Source: CAUZIZ01 sp965218775 (GTDB taxonomy: Bacteria; Acidobacteriota; UBA6911; RPQK01; JAJDTT01). Taken from it: DNA of 64,000 nucleotides. The notes below the pieces were generated by a model, which made no database searches, was not told where the DNA came from, and saw only the letters and a program-made list of their open reading frames with translations. Shown here one piece after another: positions 52,017 to 61,399 of the stretch; the stretch's first letter is position 1, and each line of letters opens with the position of its first letter. Made by a program: the position numbers and the translations under genes. The stretch lies in the NCBI GenBank assembly GCA_965218775.1, contig CBDCLS010000004.1, positions 496,001 through 560,000 of the forward strand, given 5' to 3'.

Positions 52017-55000
52017 TCACGTTATTACGGCCGGGAGTCCGGCGTCACGAACCAGCCGGTTGAAGGCCGGTACTTCTTTATCCGTGAGCTCTTGGAGGCG
52101 TTGAAGTCGAGAATCGACTTTTTCACAGAGATGCTCGAACACCTCGTATGCCTGTTGGGGTGGGGCGGCGTCGGCACTCGAAACAACGCTGGTCAAAGCC
52201 GCCAGTTTGTAATTGAGGCGGGCGGGCAAACGCAGCCAGTCAGCGGCCGTCTCCGCATCGACCTGGATCAGCTCCCGCTCTACCGCTACCAGTTTCTCTC
52301 GCAGGTCCCTGGCGGCCTTCCCCACTGACTGGGAGGGGTCGGAGCTGGGGGAACCCTCCAGACGGGTCTCCCATTCCTTCATCTGGGCGGTGATCTTCCT
52401 GAGTTGGTTGATGTGCCTGTGGGTGTCGGAGAGTTTGTCCCGAATCTGGCTCCAGAGAGCGAACTGGGCGTCGAGGTCCTCCTGGGTGGCTGATACCCTG
52501 GGATCCTTGAGGATCTCGAAGGAGCAGCTCGAGGTTAGATCACCAACCTGAAGCTGCACCTGGTAGCTTCCGGGCGCCGCCAGCGGTCCGGTTTTCATCT
52601 TCTCGGTGATGAGGTCTTCCGGCACCTTCTCGGCATCGGGATAACGCATGTCCCAGACGAAACGGTTTAAGCCCGACTCAGTGGGCAGGAAGGGTCCGCC
52701 ATTCTCTTCGCTCGACGGCTGCGATTTGGGCTGCTCCTTCGATCGCGCATCCTGGCTGCTTATGGCCTTGATCAAAACTCCCTGGGCGTCCAGGAAAGAA
52801 AGGGTCACGGGTTCAGCAGGCACCTCGCTGAGAGAGTAATAGACGATAGCTCCGTGGGGAGGGTTCTCACCCACGTCAAGCCCTCTCAGGCCCGGCTCGC
52901 CTTCGGCTGATTTCGTCTCATAGAATGCGCCCGCTGCTCCCAGTGCCAGCATGTAGCATTTCCCCGGACCCCGATGAATCCCCACACCCCATTGCAGCCA
53001 GCGTCGATAGGACGGGCAGGGAGCGAACAAGTGGGCCGAGGTGTTCGCAACCGCCTCTGACAGCTCGCGAAGTGGCGTCAGGTCGTCCAGGATCCAGAAT
53101 GAACGACCATGGGTCGCAGCCACCAGATCATTGTCCTTGATTTTCAAGTCGTAGACCGGCACTACGGGTAGGTTGGATTCGAGACGGCACCAACTTTCGC
53201 CTTCGTCGAGGGAGACACAGATTCCGGTTTCGGTCCCCACATACAACAATCCTTGTTGCGCCGTATCCTGGCGGATTACCCGACTGATCTCACCCTCGGG
53301 GAATCCTTCACTGCGAGTTTCCCAGGTCTGACCGTAGTCGACTGTCTGGTAAAGATACGCCCCGTAGTCGTCCAGCTTGTATCGGGTAGCGGCGGCGAAG
53401 GCGGTCCCGGGAGCATGGGATGAAGCTTCAATTGAACCCACCCAGGACCATTCAGGTAGATCGGGTGGGGTTACCTCGCGCCAATGTTGACCTCCGTCTC
53501 GGGAAACCTGAACCAGGCCATCATCGGTTCCAGCCCACAGCAGACCCTGTTCCAGGGGCGATTCAGCGAACGCAACAATGGTGGCATATTGCTCGGCACC
53601 ACTGGAATCGCTGGTAACGGGTCCACCGGATATCCCAAGCTTGGAGGCATCGTTCCGGGTAAGATCCGGGCTGATCGCCTCCCAGCTGCTCCCCTCGTCC
53701 AGAGTCCGGAACAGGCGATTTCCCGCGGCGTAGAGGACCCTCGGATCGTGGGGAGAAAAGGCAATGGGAAAGGTCCAGTTGAAGCGATACCTGTGGTCCT
53801 TCGAAGCCCAACCCTGATCAGTCTCGGGCCACACGGTGACCAACCGAATCTGCCGAGTTCGGTGATCGTAGCGCTGCAGGGCCCCGCCTCCCCCGGGCGA
53901 GCTCCCCACCGCCCCGATGTAAGCGATATCAGGATCGGATGGGTGCACCGCAATGTGCCCACTTTCACCGGTACCGACAGCGTAGCACTCGGTCCAGGGA
54001 ATCCCTCCATACTCGGTAGCACTGGGGACGCTGATGCTGGAGTTGTCCTGCTGAGTCGCGTAGACGCGGTAGGGAAAACGGTTGTCGACATCGACGCGGT
54101 AGAACTGGGCGGTGAGTTGGTTATAGATACTTGACCAGGTCTCCCCGCCGTTGAACGAGACACAGGCTCCTCCGTCATTTCCCTCGATCATCCGACGTGG
54201 ATCACGAGGGTCGATCCAGAGGTCGTGGTTGTCTCCGTGGGGCGTCGTAATCTGAGTGTAGCTACTCCCTCCATCGGTAGACTTCCACATGTTCAAGTTC
54301 GTGACATAGACCGTGTCAGCGTGCTGAGGATCGGCGAAGATGTGACAGTAGTACCAGGGACGATTGACCAGGTCCCGCTTGCTCGCCATCAGCTTCCAGG
54401 TCTCGCCCCCATCGTCAGAGCGATAGACGCCCGCTTTCTCTGCTTCGATAATCGCCCAGACGCGGCCGGAGCGAGACGGCGAGACGGCGACCCCCATCTT
54501 TCCTTTGAGGCCGGCCGGCATACCGGGCTGGCCGGTGATCTCCGACCAGTTGTCACCCCCATCGGTGGATCTGTAGAGGCTGCTGTCGGGGCCACCGCTG
54601 GAGAGGGTCCAGAAGTTGCGATAGGCCTCCCAGATAGTGGCGTAGAGAATGCTGGGATTGTGCGGGTCCATTACCAGGTCCACGGCTCCCGCCTTCTCGC
54701 TGCGGAAAAGGATCTTCTCCCAACTCTCTCCGCCGTCCCGAGACCGAAAGACGCCTCGATCCTGGTTCGGTCCGAAGGCGTGTCCCAGGGCCGCCACGTA
54801 TACCAGATCGGGGTTCTTGGGATGAACGCGAATCTCGCCGATATGACGGGTATCGGTCAATCCCACATGTCGCCAGGTCTGGCCTCCATCCGTGGACTTG
54901 TAGATGCCGTCGCCGTAGGAGACGTCGGAACGAATGGTGGTCTCACCGGTTCCCGCATAGATCACATTGGGATCCGACTCGGCCAGGGCAAGGGCTCCGA

Positions 55001-55256
55001 TGGGAGACGAATTGAAGAATCCATCAGAGACATTCTCCCAGTAGGTACCGCCGTCCGTGGTCTTCCAGACACCGCCTGCACAAGCTCCGAAGTAGAAGAC
55101 CATTGGATCGGAGGGATGTCCGGCTACGGCGACGACGCGGCCTCCCCGGGGCGGTCCGATGCAGCGCCACCGTAGACCCTTCAGCATGTTTGAGTTCACA
55201 CTTGAGCTGTGCATTCTGATTCCCTCGCTGGTTTTTGGCTCCTCTGATTCAGTCAC
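52017..55256 (-). CDS. Giant Asp-box/BNR beta-propeller protein (VPS10/sortilin-like)
   Basis: The 1079-residue product has many Asp-box repeats (SxDGGxTW: KTTDGGTYWENVS, KSTDGGQTWRHVG, RSRDGGESWEKIL, RSTDGGDNWSEIT) forming one or two beta-propellers over about residues 25-760, followed by a beta-rich domain and a helical C-terminus (KLSDTHRHINQLRKITAQM). The form is common in Acidobacteriota and other soil or marine phyla as a VPS10-like/glycosyl-hydrolase-like protein, but catalytic residues of sialidases are not evident. No signal peptide is seen; MHSSSVNSNMLKGLRWRCIG (start near 55214) may be the true N-terminus. Role unknown. Confidence 0.85.
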   Translation of the reverse strand: MTESEEPKTSEGIRMHSSSVNSNMLKGLRWRCIGPPRGGRVVAVAGHPSDPMVFYFGACAGGVWKTTDGGTYWENVSDGFFNSSPIGALALAESDPNVIYAGTGETTIRSDVSYGDGIYKSTDGGQTWRHVGLTDTRHIGEIRVHPKNPDLVYVAALGHAFGPNQDRGVFRSRDGGESWEKILFRSEKAGAVDLVMDPHNPSILYATIWEAYRNFWTLSSGGPDSSLYRSTDGGDNWSEITGQPGMPAGLKGKMGVAVSPSRSGRVWAIIEAEKAGVYRSDDGGETWKLMASKRDLVNRPWYYCHIFADPQHADTVYVTNLNMWKSTDGGSSYTQITTPHGDNHDLWIDPRDPRRMIEGNDGGACVSFNGGETWSSIYNQLTAQFYRVDVDNRFPYRVYATQQDNSSISVPSATEYGGIPWTECYAVGTGESGHIAVHPSDPDIAYIGAVGSSPGGGGALQRYDHRTRQIRLVTVWPETDQGWASKDHRYRFNWTFPIAFSPHDPRVLYAAGNRLFRTLDEGSSWEAISPDLTRNDASKLGISGGPVTSDSSGAEQYATIVAFAESPLEQGLLWAGTDDGLVQVSRDGGQHWREVTPPDLPEWSWVGSIEASSHAPGTAFAAATRYKLDDYGAYLYQTVDYGQTWETRSEGFPEGEISRVIRQDTAQQGLLYVGTETGICVSLDEGESWCRLESNLPVVPVYDLKIKDNDLVAATHGRSFWILDDLTPLRELSEAVANTSAHLFAPCPSYRRWLQWGVGIHRGPGKCYMLALGAAGAFYETKSAEGEPGLRGLDVGENPPHGAIVYYSLSEVPAEPVTLSFLDAQGVLIKAISSQDARSKEQPKSQPSSEENGGPFLPTESGLNRFVWDMRYPDAEKVPEDLITEKMKTGPLAAPGSYQVQLQVGDLTSSCSFEILKDPRVSATQEDLDAQFALWSQIRDKLSDTHRHINQLRKITAQMKEWETRLEGSPSSDPSQSVGKAARDLREKLVAVERELIQVDAETAADWLRLPARLNYKLAALTSVVSSADAAPPQQAYEVFEHLCEKVDSRLQRLQELTDKEVPAFNRLVRDAGLPAVIT

Positions 55257-55378
55257 CGATAAAGGTCTTGATCCCGTCTTCTCAAGAGCATAGAATTCTA
55301 CGCGAAACTGGGTCGAGTTTGATAATCGATTGCCTATTTGAATAGGGCCTCTCGCTTGCTGGTATTAAACAGGGGGAT

Positions 55379-56521
55379 ATGATGAGGAAGCTTTCCTTCA
55401 TAGCGCTGCTGGTTTTGACCTCGGAGCTGGCGCTGGCACAGATCACTCTCAGCGTTCCGGACGTCAATGCGGCTCCCGGGTCCAAGGTGATCGTTCCGGT
55501 ATCGATCAGCGAAGGGGAGGGCATCACAGCGATCCAGTTTGCGCTGACCTTCGATACTACTCTCCTCTCCATCCCCGCCGAGGGTTCGGTACTGGCCGGC
55601 AACGCCCTGACCGATCACAGTGTGGGGTCCAACCCGGAGGACGGAAAACTCACGGTCGTGATCTTCTCGGGCTCTCTGGCGTCGATGGCGCCGGGACCGG
55701 GCACGGTGGTCAGCATCGTCTTTGAGGTTGCAGCAGATGCACCCCTCAGCACCTCGATCGAGCTGCAACCTTCGGAGATTCAAGCCTCAAATACGAGCGG
55801 TGACGCCATCCCGGTGGTTTCTAGCACGGGAACGATGACCATCAGCGATCTGGGAAACACTCCCTCCGAGGGTGAGAATCGATTGATCTTTTCGCAAGTT
55901 GCCAATGGCACCTTCGAGGGCGGCAGCTTCGTGGTCACTCTCATTTTCGTCAATCGCACTGCAGCGCCCTCAAACGGGAGAGTAAGTCTTTTCAAATCCG
56001 ACGGCACGCCCTTTGTGGTGACTCTGACTGATGGCACCAGTGATTCCAGTTTCGAGTTTACGGTGCCGGCTGGTGGATCGGCTTTCCTGAGGACAGATGG
56101 AAGCGGAGACATTTCGCCCGGGTACGCGGTGCTGGATGCCACTGGTCCGCTGGGTGGCACTCTGATCTTTACACAGCGGGACGGGGACGGGAATGTTACC
56201 AGCGAGGCCGGTGTCGGGGCCTCACCCGTTGACACCCGATTCTCCATCCCGGTCCTGTTCGACCAGGGGGGTGCCAACACCGGAATCGCCTTCGTAAATA
56301 CTTCTTCTCAGGCGGTACAGATCACGCTTATCCGGAGGGACGAGGCAGGGATGGAGCTAGAGCAGGAGATGATCACCCTCGAGCCAGGAGAGCATTCGCC
56401 ACAGTTCGCAACCGAACTCTTCGATCAGCTCGCTGGCGTGGCCGAATTTCAAGGCTCGATCGAAATCACCTCCTCTGCACCCATTTCAGCCGTAGCGCTC
56501 AAGCAGCAGGGGGGTTGTTGA
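55379..56521 (+). CDS. Secreted cohesin-domain protein
   Basis: The 380-residue product has a signal peptide (MMRKLSFIALLVLTSELALA), then a cohesin-like domain (about 22-158): ITLSVPDVNAAPGSKVIVPV, AIQFALTFDTTLLSI and GTVVSIVFEVAADAPLSTSI follow the jelly-roll pattern of cohesins. The rest (about 165-380) is beta-rich with FVVTLIFVNRTAAPSNGRVS, similar in style to the C-terminal region of the PKD protein. No anchor is present. Cohesins bind dockerins; a dockerin protein is encoded about 1 kb away, convergent with this gene. GGGGGAT before ATG is the ribosome-binding site. Confidence 0.8.
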   Translation: MMRKLSFIALLVLTSELALAQITLSVPDVNAAPGSKVIVPVSISEGEGITAIQFALTFDTTLLSIPAEGSVLAGNALTDHSVGSNPEDGKLTVVIFSGSLASMAPGPGTVVSIVFEVAADAPLSTSIELQPSEIQASNTSGDAIPVVSSTGTMTISDLGNTPSEGENRLIFSQVANGTFEGGSFVVTLIFVNRTAAPSNGRVSLFKSDGTPFVVTLTDGTSDSSFEFTVPAGGSAFLRTDGSGDISPGYAVLDATGPLGGTLIFTQRDGDGNVTSEAGVGASPVDTRFSIPVLFDQGGANTGIAFVNTSSQAVQITLIRRDEAGMELEQEMITLEPGEHSPQFATELFDQLAGVAEFQGSIEITSSAPISAVALKQQGGC

Positions 56522-56582
56522 CGACGTTTCCGGTCATCGTCCTTACTTGATCGGACTGAACGAAAGTTACCGACAAGCCAGT

Positions 56583-57464
56583 CTACTCGCCAACCCCCCT
56601 TAGGGTGATGTTGTTGACCGGAGACTTGACGGCGCTGGAGAGGATCTTGAGGTTGGCTGTCTTGAATCCTTTTGAGGTGGGTTGGAAGCGCACTCCGACC
56701 GAATGAGTCGTTTTCTCCGGATGCATGAGGCTGAACGTCAAGGGGTCATCGACACTGAAGTCCTCACTCGGCGGATCGATCTGCAGGGACCCGGTCACTT
56801 TTCCCTCGATTCCCAACATGTAAATGTTGAACTCGATGAAAACGGTCTGTACGCCTACCTTAGCCGCAGGGAAAGGAATGACATCCCGGCTAAACCTGAT
56901 CCATGGAATCTTATTCTGGATCTCGGGTAGAAGTTCTTTGGCGGCCTCATCCAAGATGGCGGTCACGTTGGTGCAGCCGGCTCCGCTTTTGATATTCTTC
57001 GAACCCTCCCCAATGCTGAGATCGACGCAGATATAATCCGACGCCAGGGTTTGCCCTTCGTAAGTGCCGCGCCAGCTTGCTTCTGTCAACCTTTCCACGC
57101 TTGCCTTTCCCTTTCCCACCGCTTGAATCCGCAAGGTGGTCGGATTGCTGTTCGGTGATGGCAAGCTTGCCGTAAACACGGAGGGCTTGGAGACTATTTT
57201 GAAGGGGAGGTAGGTGTCCGGACTGCCACTTCCCTTTCTTCTGAAAGCCTCAACCTTGGCATCGGGGGCGGCCGACCCCAATGGGATTGAAGGCTTGATG
57301 ACCTTGGGCCTGACGGTGACAACATACTCCTCCAGTCCGGGCTCTTCCGTCTTGTCTTCCGGGGGCGCAATGCACCCCAGGGCGGCCGCTAACAGGCCGG
57401 AGACCAGAAGACGCGGAATTCCCGTTTGCCGATTTCTGAATGGAGTAGCCAGGGCCTCGATCAT
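56583..57464 (-). CDS. Putative lipoprotein with C-terminal Ig-like/choice-of-anchor domain
   Basis: The 293-residue product has a hydrophobic start (RLLVSGLLAAALGC) with a possible but suboptimal lipobox (ALGC), then IAPPEDKTEEP, a linker typical of lipoproteins. The rest is beta-rich; the last about 90 residues (TTHSVGVRFQPTSKGFKTAN, NITLRGVGE) resemble choice-of-anchor D/ASPM-SPD-2-Hydin Ig-like domains. The ATG overlaps the stop of the dockerin gene by four bases (ATGA), so both are translationally coupled. It might anchor the dockerin protein; that is inference. Otherwise unrecognised. Confidence 0.6.
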   Translation of the reverse strand: MIEALATPFRNRQTGIPRLLVSGLLAAALGCIAPPEDKTEEPGLEEYVVTVRPKVIKPSIPLGSAAPDAKVEAFRRKGSGSPDTYLPFKIVSKPSVFTASLPSPNSNPTTLRIQAVGKGKASVERLTEASWRGTYEGQTLASDYICVDLSIGEGSKNIKSGAGCTNVTAILDEAAKELLPEIQNKIPWIRFSRDVIPFPAAKVGVQTVFIEFNIYMLGIEGKVTGSLQIDPPSEDFSVDDPLTFSLMHPEKTTHSVGVRFQPTSKGFKTANLKILSSAVKSPVNNITLRGVGE

Positions 57465-59734
57465 TGCGTCCTTGCCTCATCCAGAAAGGTCACCACCATT
57501 TCTGATTCGGGAAAGAAGTTCCAGGGCTGCGATCTCACCACCGACCTGATGTTGATCGTCGTTGCGGCACTTTCCGGGGGAACGTAGACCGCCGCCTCGA
57601 ATCGGATTTCGAGCGTACTGCCGAGCAGCGAGAAGCTGGGCGTCATTTCGAATACCACTCCGCCCGCGTCGTCTTCGGAGAAGAACAGGGTTGCCTCCGC
57701 TCTCTCTTCGAGCGACTTCTTCAGATCGAAGAAGTGCCGCTCCTGATCCTCCTGCTCCTGACCACCGTACACCAGAAGGTAATCTCTACTGGCACCGGAG
57801 GCTCGTCCAAGTAACTGCGCCACCCCCGCGGGCTGGTCGAGGATCAAGTCGTCGGTCCCAATCCCTCCGGCATCTAAAACGACCCTCAAGGAGGCCAGAC
57901 GGACGTCGCGGTCGGTGACAAGGGTCCTAAATCCCTCCTCCTGCCCCAGCAGCAACAGGGGCGCCACCGGCTGGCCGGCGATGAGCTCACCGAGAAAGAT
58001 GGCGGCCAGAGGCCTGAACAAGACGAAAAACCAGTAGTCGTTGCTCTGCAGACCCCCGACCGAGACTCGCACCTTACCCGAGACCGCGTCCTGCGGGACT
58101 CGCACCTTCAGTTCGTTGGCGCTGGCACTCTCGATCTGGCCCTCCTCTCGACTCCCGTCACTAGTGGGAAAGGTGACGAGATTGTTCTCGGGGTCAGGAT
58201 CGAAACCGGAACCCGTCATGGTCACGACTGCGCCAATCGGTCCCAGGACGGGACGCAGCTGTTCCAGGCGGGGGGCACCCGGCGGGGGAGTCTCGGTCGT
58301 GAAACTTCGGGTCAAGGTCTTCGCCAGGGGCATGTCCTCCCCGTCCAGGACGGTCACGGAGGTGAAGCTGGCAGTGATATCGAAGTTCTGGCCCGTCGGC
58401 GGCAGCTCCACCAGCTCGTGATCGAGCAGAATCTCCTGCTCAAAACGCACCTGGACCAGTGACTCAGGTGATGGTCTTGGAAGCTGTCTCAGTGTCAGTA
58501 AGGCGGATCCGCTCTCGACGCTACCTTCGGCCGCGATTTCGAGAGCGTTGTCCTCGATTCTGGCTGCTTCAAATCGGATTTCGTTGGGAGAGAGCACCTC
58601 GGAGACCTTGAAGGCCAGAAAATCCCTTGGCGAGCGGAACAATATGGTTTTTCCCAAAGCAAAGGGCAAGCCAGGTACCAGGGATTCGAGATCCAGCGTG
58701 ACCGGATCCATTCGGATTTTCGCCTCGACGACCCGCATGTGATTGCTCAAATGACTGATCAGGAAGGTAAAGCCGGGCCTGGCTCCCGCCAATAGCGTGT
58801 GTGGGACAACCTCGAAAGTCGGCTCAAAAAGCGGATCCCGGACCACCAGAGTAGCCTGATCCGTGTCTGGTGTTTCGCCGCTGTCCTCGACTTCCAGGGT
58901 TACAGTTCCACGCCTGAAACCGGTGACTGCGATGAGAGTGTCTTTCAACTCTACTTGTATGGTCTCCGCGTCGAATTCGTCCAGGGGCTTCAGGGTATAG
59001 GGCGGCACTCCGCCCCCGATTGCCAAGGTCTCCTTGCCGCTGCCTGGAGGCAGCAGGACTGATAGGGAAGACGGAAAGAGGTCCAAAGGAGGGGGAGTCG
59101 TCGAAAGTTGGAAACCGGCTCCGTTGCTCTCGACGCCTCCAACTCTAACCGTAACCCGGTACAAATCGAGATCATCGGGGTTCGGCACGGTTCCCCAAAG
59201 TGCATTCGCGGAAGCAGCCGTCAGGGTGGCCGCTAGAGTCTTGCCGGGGCGGGAGAAGAAAACCCTATTGAGTCCCCGAGTCGGACTGAAGCCTCTGCCG
59301 ACCAGTGTGAACTGGGTGCCCGCTGGACCCTTACTGGGCGTAATGAATCGGATCGAGGGTGGCTCATCAGGAAAAACAATGTCACAATCCGGTAGTGCGC
59401 TGGCTCCCAGTGTGTGCTGGAGCAGCGCTACGATGTCTCGTACGTCAACCTCCGAATCCTGGTTGGCATCCGCGTTCGACAACGCATCTGCCTCCAGTGT
59501 CCGCTGATCCAAAAGAAAGGATTGGATCAGAACTAAGTCCAGGACATCTCGCAGGCCGTCCAGGTTACTGTCCCCGGCACACGATGAGGCAGTCTGAAAA
59601 GGAGCACCGAACGATCGGTGCTGTTCTGCCGTTCCTTCAGAGACGAAACGAAGCGTCAGAAAAGCAACGAGAGACACCACTCCGATCTCCAGAGTGACTG
59701 CGAAAACTCGGCCCAGATGGCCAATTTTTTTCAA
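57461..59734 (-). CDS. Secreted dockerin and IPT/TIG-domain protein
   Basis: The 757-residue product has an N-terminal hydrophobic segment (VFAVTLEIGVVSLVAFLTLR), then a type I dockerin (about residues 50-112) with two calcium loops of D-x-N-x-D form: GDSNLDGLRDVLDLVLIQSF and DANQDSEVDVRDIVALLQ. IPT/TIG-like domains follow (IRFITPSKGPAGTQFTLVGR; LRPVLGPIGAVVTMTGSGFD), with a cohesin-like beta region between (FEVVPHTLLAGARPGFTFLI). It is probably exported and may bind the cohesin protein encoded at 55379-56521. It is the first gene of an operon with the lipoprotein gene. Confidence 0.78.
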   Translation of the reverse strand: MKKIGHLGRVFAVTLEIGVVSLVAFLTLRFVSEGTAEQHRSFGAPFQTASSCAGDSNLDGLRDVLDLVLIQSFLLDQRTLEADALSNADANQDSEVDVRDIVALLQHTLGASALPDCDIVFPDEPPSIRFITPSKGPAGTQFTLVGRGFSPTRGLNRVFFSRPGKTLAATLTAASANALWGTVPNPDDLDLYRVTVRVGGVESNGAGFQLSTTPPPLDLFPSSLSVLLPPGSGKETLAIGGGVPPYTLKPLDEFDAETIQVELKDTLIAVTGFRRGTVTLEVEDSGETPDTDQATLVVRDPLFEPTFEVVPHTLLAGARPGFTFLISHLSNHMRVVEAKIRMDPVTLDLESLVPGLPFALGKTILFRSPRDFLAFKVSEVLSPNEIRFEAARIEDNALEIAAEGSVESGSALLTLRQLPRPSPESLVQVRFEQEILLDHELVELPPTGQNFDITASFTSVTVLDGEDMPLAKTLTRSFTTETPPPGAPRLEQLRPVLGPIGAVVTMTGSGFDPDPENNLVTFPTSDGSREEGQIESASANELKVRVPQDAVSGKVRVSVGGLQSNDYWFFVLFRPLAAIFLGELIAGQPVAPLLLLGQEEGFRTLVTDRDVRLASLRVVLDAGGIGTDDLILDQPAGVAQLLGRASGASRDYLLVYGGQEQEDQERHFFDLKKSLEERAEATLFFSEDDAGGVVFEMTPSFSLLGSTLEIRFEAAVYVPPESAATTINIRSVVRSQPWNFFPESEMVVTFLDEARTQ

Positions 59735-59917
59735 TGCCGTCTAGCCTTCAATGTGAGTAGAAATCCACACCTGGACCATTCTGAAAAAGCTGACTCGCCA
59801 CCTTCCAAGTAGATCTGCCGGCTACAGCAAATGTGGCCGCGATACTCTCCTCCCTCGGTTGAAGCTTCTCGAGCTTCATTCTACGGAGAAACCGATGGAG
59901 TCTCAAGGTCGAACTTA

Positions 59918-60008
59918 GGACTCACGCAAGAATAACTTGGCAGAGTTGGTGCTTAGATTTGCACCAGATTCGGTCGCGAACGATTGAGCGAAACCGTAGG
60001 CGTAGCCG
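59918..60008. mobile_element. MITE family D, truncated copy
   Basis: About 90 bp matching, with some divergence, the reverse complement of the inner right half of 13003-13183, including the end GGACTCACGCAAGAATAACT and the internal CGCGAACGATTGAGCGAAAC. TTA precedes it (59915-59917), but the other end is missing. The rest of the 400-bp gap (59735-60139) holds nothing I recognise. Confidence 0.7.
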
Positions 60009-60139
60009 GCAGTTCGTTCCCCAGACCAAGGCCCCCAAGGTGACTTTGAGAAACGGGGAGAGATTCCCACTCTAATTCCCGATCCTGTCTGAGTGGTGAT
60101 GAAGGGTGCGATAGTGTAACCTACCTGAAGGACACCGAG

Positions 60140-60742
60140 ATGGAACAGTCCAAGAGCAAGGATCGAGGAATCCTGAGGAATCGGGTACCGACCACCAAAG
60201 TACCTCTAGTCATAGGCTTGGTTCTTGCTATTTTCACCCTCGGGACTGGAAGCGACCAGGGACTTTCCGTCACTGCTAGCGTCCGAAAAGAGCCAAAGAC
60301 CGAGTTATCGTTTCTGCATTTCCGTATGGAACAGACTCCCGAACACGCACCACCTTCCCGACTGAGCGTGCTGGTAAGGGGACAGCGCATCGATCTGAGA
60401 GGACTGGCCCCCGGGTCCCGCTTGGGGCGGTTGAGAGTAGAGTCCTCAAATAGCGATCAGTTGGATCTGGAAATGCGGTTGCGATCCCGAAGTGGAGCCG
60501 ATCGCTCCGATTTAGAGATTTTTTTCGAATCGTCGAAATACCCTGATCTGCCCTTGGCCGAAGGGACCTTGACGAATACTGCTACTGGTTTCGAGATGAA
60601 GATTCAGATCGCCGACAGGATCTTGGATTTGCGCCGGCGTTTCTTCGTGCCACAGAGTCTGGCTGCAGAGATCGATTTCGAAATACCCCTTGATCTGTCC
60701 GATAATAACAACCTGTCCCTTTCCGTTACGTCCACCCATTAG
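60140..60742 (+). CDS. Hypothetical membrane-anchored or secreted protein
   Basis: The 200-residue product has one hydrophobic segment (about residues 22-38, VPLVIGLVLAIFTLGTG) followed by a hydrophilic beta-rich part: RLSVLVRGQRIDLRGLAPGS and LDLEMRLRSRSGADRSDLEI. I recognise no family. The N-terminal segment may be a signal peptide or anchor. CTGAAGGACACCGAG upstream may include a ribosome-binding site. It precedes the Rieske gene by 66 bp. Confidence 0.6.
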   Translation: MEQSKSKDRGILRNRVPTTKVPLVIGLVLAIFTLGTGSDQGLSVTASVRKEPKTELSFLHFRMEQTPEHAPPSRLSVLVRGQRIDLRGLAPGSRLGRLRVESSNSDQLDLEMRLRSRSGADRSDLEIFFESSKYPDLPLAEGTLTNTATGFEMKIQIADRILDLRRRFFVPQSLAAEIDFEIPLDLSDNNNLSLSVTSTH

Positions 60743-60808
60743 GTCAATACATTCAAGGTTGCCATTCTCAACACGCTGTGCCCTCCGCTGCGAGGTTGAG
60801 GTCCCCAG

Positions 60809-61282
60809 GTGAACAAACATATCGTAGCGAGAATTGAAGATGTCCCTCCTGGATCCCGGAAGATCGTCGAAATCGATGGACGCTCGATCGGAGTCTTCAA
60901 CATTGGCGGAGAGTTCTTTGCCCTGCGCAACCGCTGTCCCCACCAGGGAGGTCCTGTGTGCAGCGGCCGACTCTCTGGCTTCCCGACTGCCAGAGTCCCC
61001 GGCGAATACCACTACACCCGAAAAGGTGAGATTCTGCGTTGTCCCTGGCATGGATGGGAGTTCGAGGTCAAGACTGGGCGTTCGTGGGTCGACCCGGTAC
61101 GTGTCCGGACCCGGAGCTACCCAGTCAACGTGGAAGCCAGTGCTGCCATCGATGAGTCCGATGGTTGTACTTCTGAAGAAGTGCCCACGGGTGACTTGAT
61201 CCGAGAACCCTTCACCACTGAAACCTACCCAGTGTCCCTGGAACAACAGTATGTCGTAGTTGAGGTCCCAGGTACGGGATAG
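60809..61282 (+). CDS. Rieske [2Fe-2S] protein
   Basis: The 157-residue product has both halves of the Rieske cluster site, RCPHQGGPVCSG and RCPWHGWEFEV (C-x-H and C-x2-H), and no other domain. The spacing between the halves is longer than in small ferredoxin-type Rieske proteins, close to that seen in stand-alone Rieske components of non-heme oxygenase-like systems. It is expected to be a soluble electron carrier or regulatory subunit. GTG start. It is followed 117 bp later by a Gfo/Idh/MocA gene, which may be a partner. Confidence 0.9.
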   Translation: MNKHIVARIEDVPPGSRKIVEIDGRSIGVFNIGGEFFALRNRCPHQGGPVCSGRLSGFPTARVPGEYHYTRKGEILRCPWHGWEFEVKTGRSWVDPVRVRTRSYPVNVEASAAIDESDGCTSEEVPTGDLIREPFTTETYPVSLEQQYVVVEVPGTG

Positions 61283-61399
61283 ACAAAAAGCCGACTCAAT
61301 CTCGGCTTTACGACCCAACGCAACCCCACTATCATCTAATCCGTCGGTTGAGTCGCCGCGCGCGCATGTCTCTTGTTTGATAGAGGAGAGGAGTCAGCT

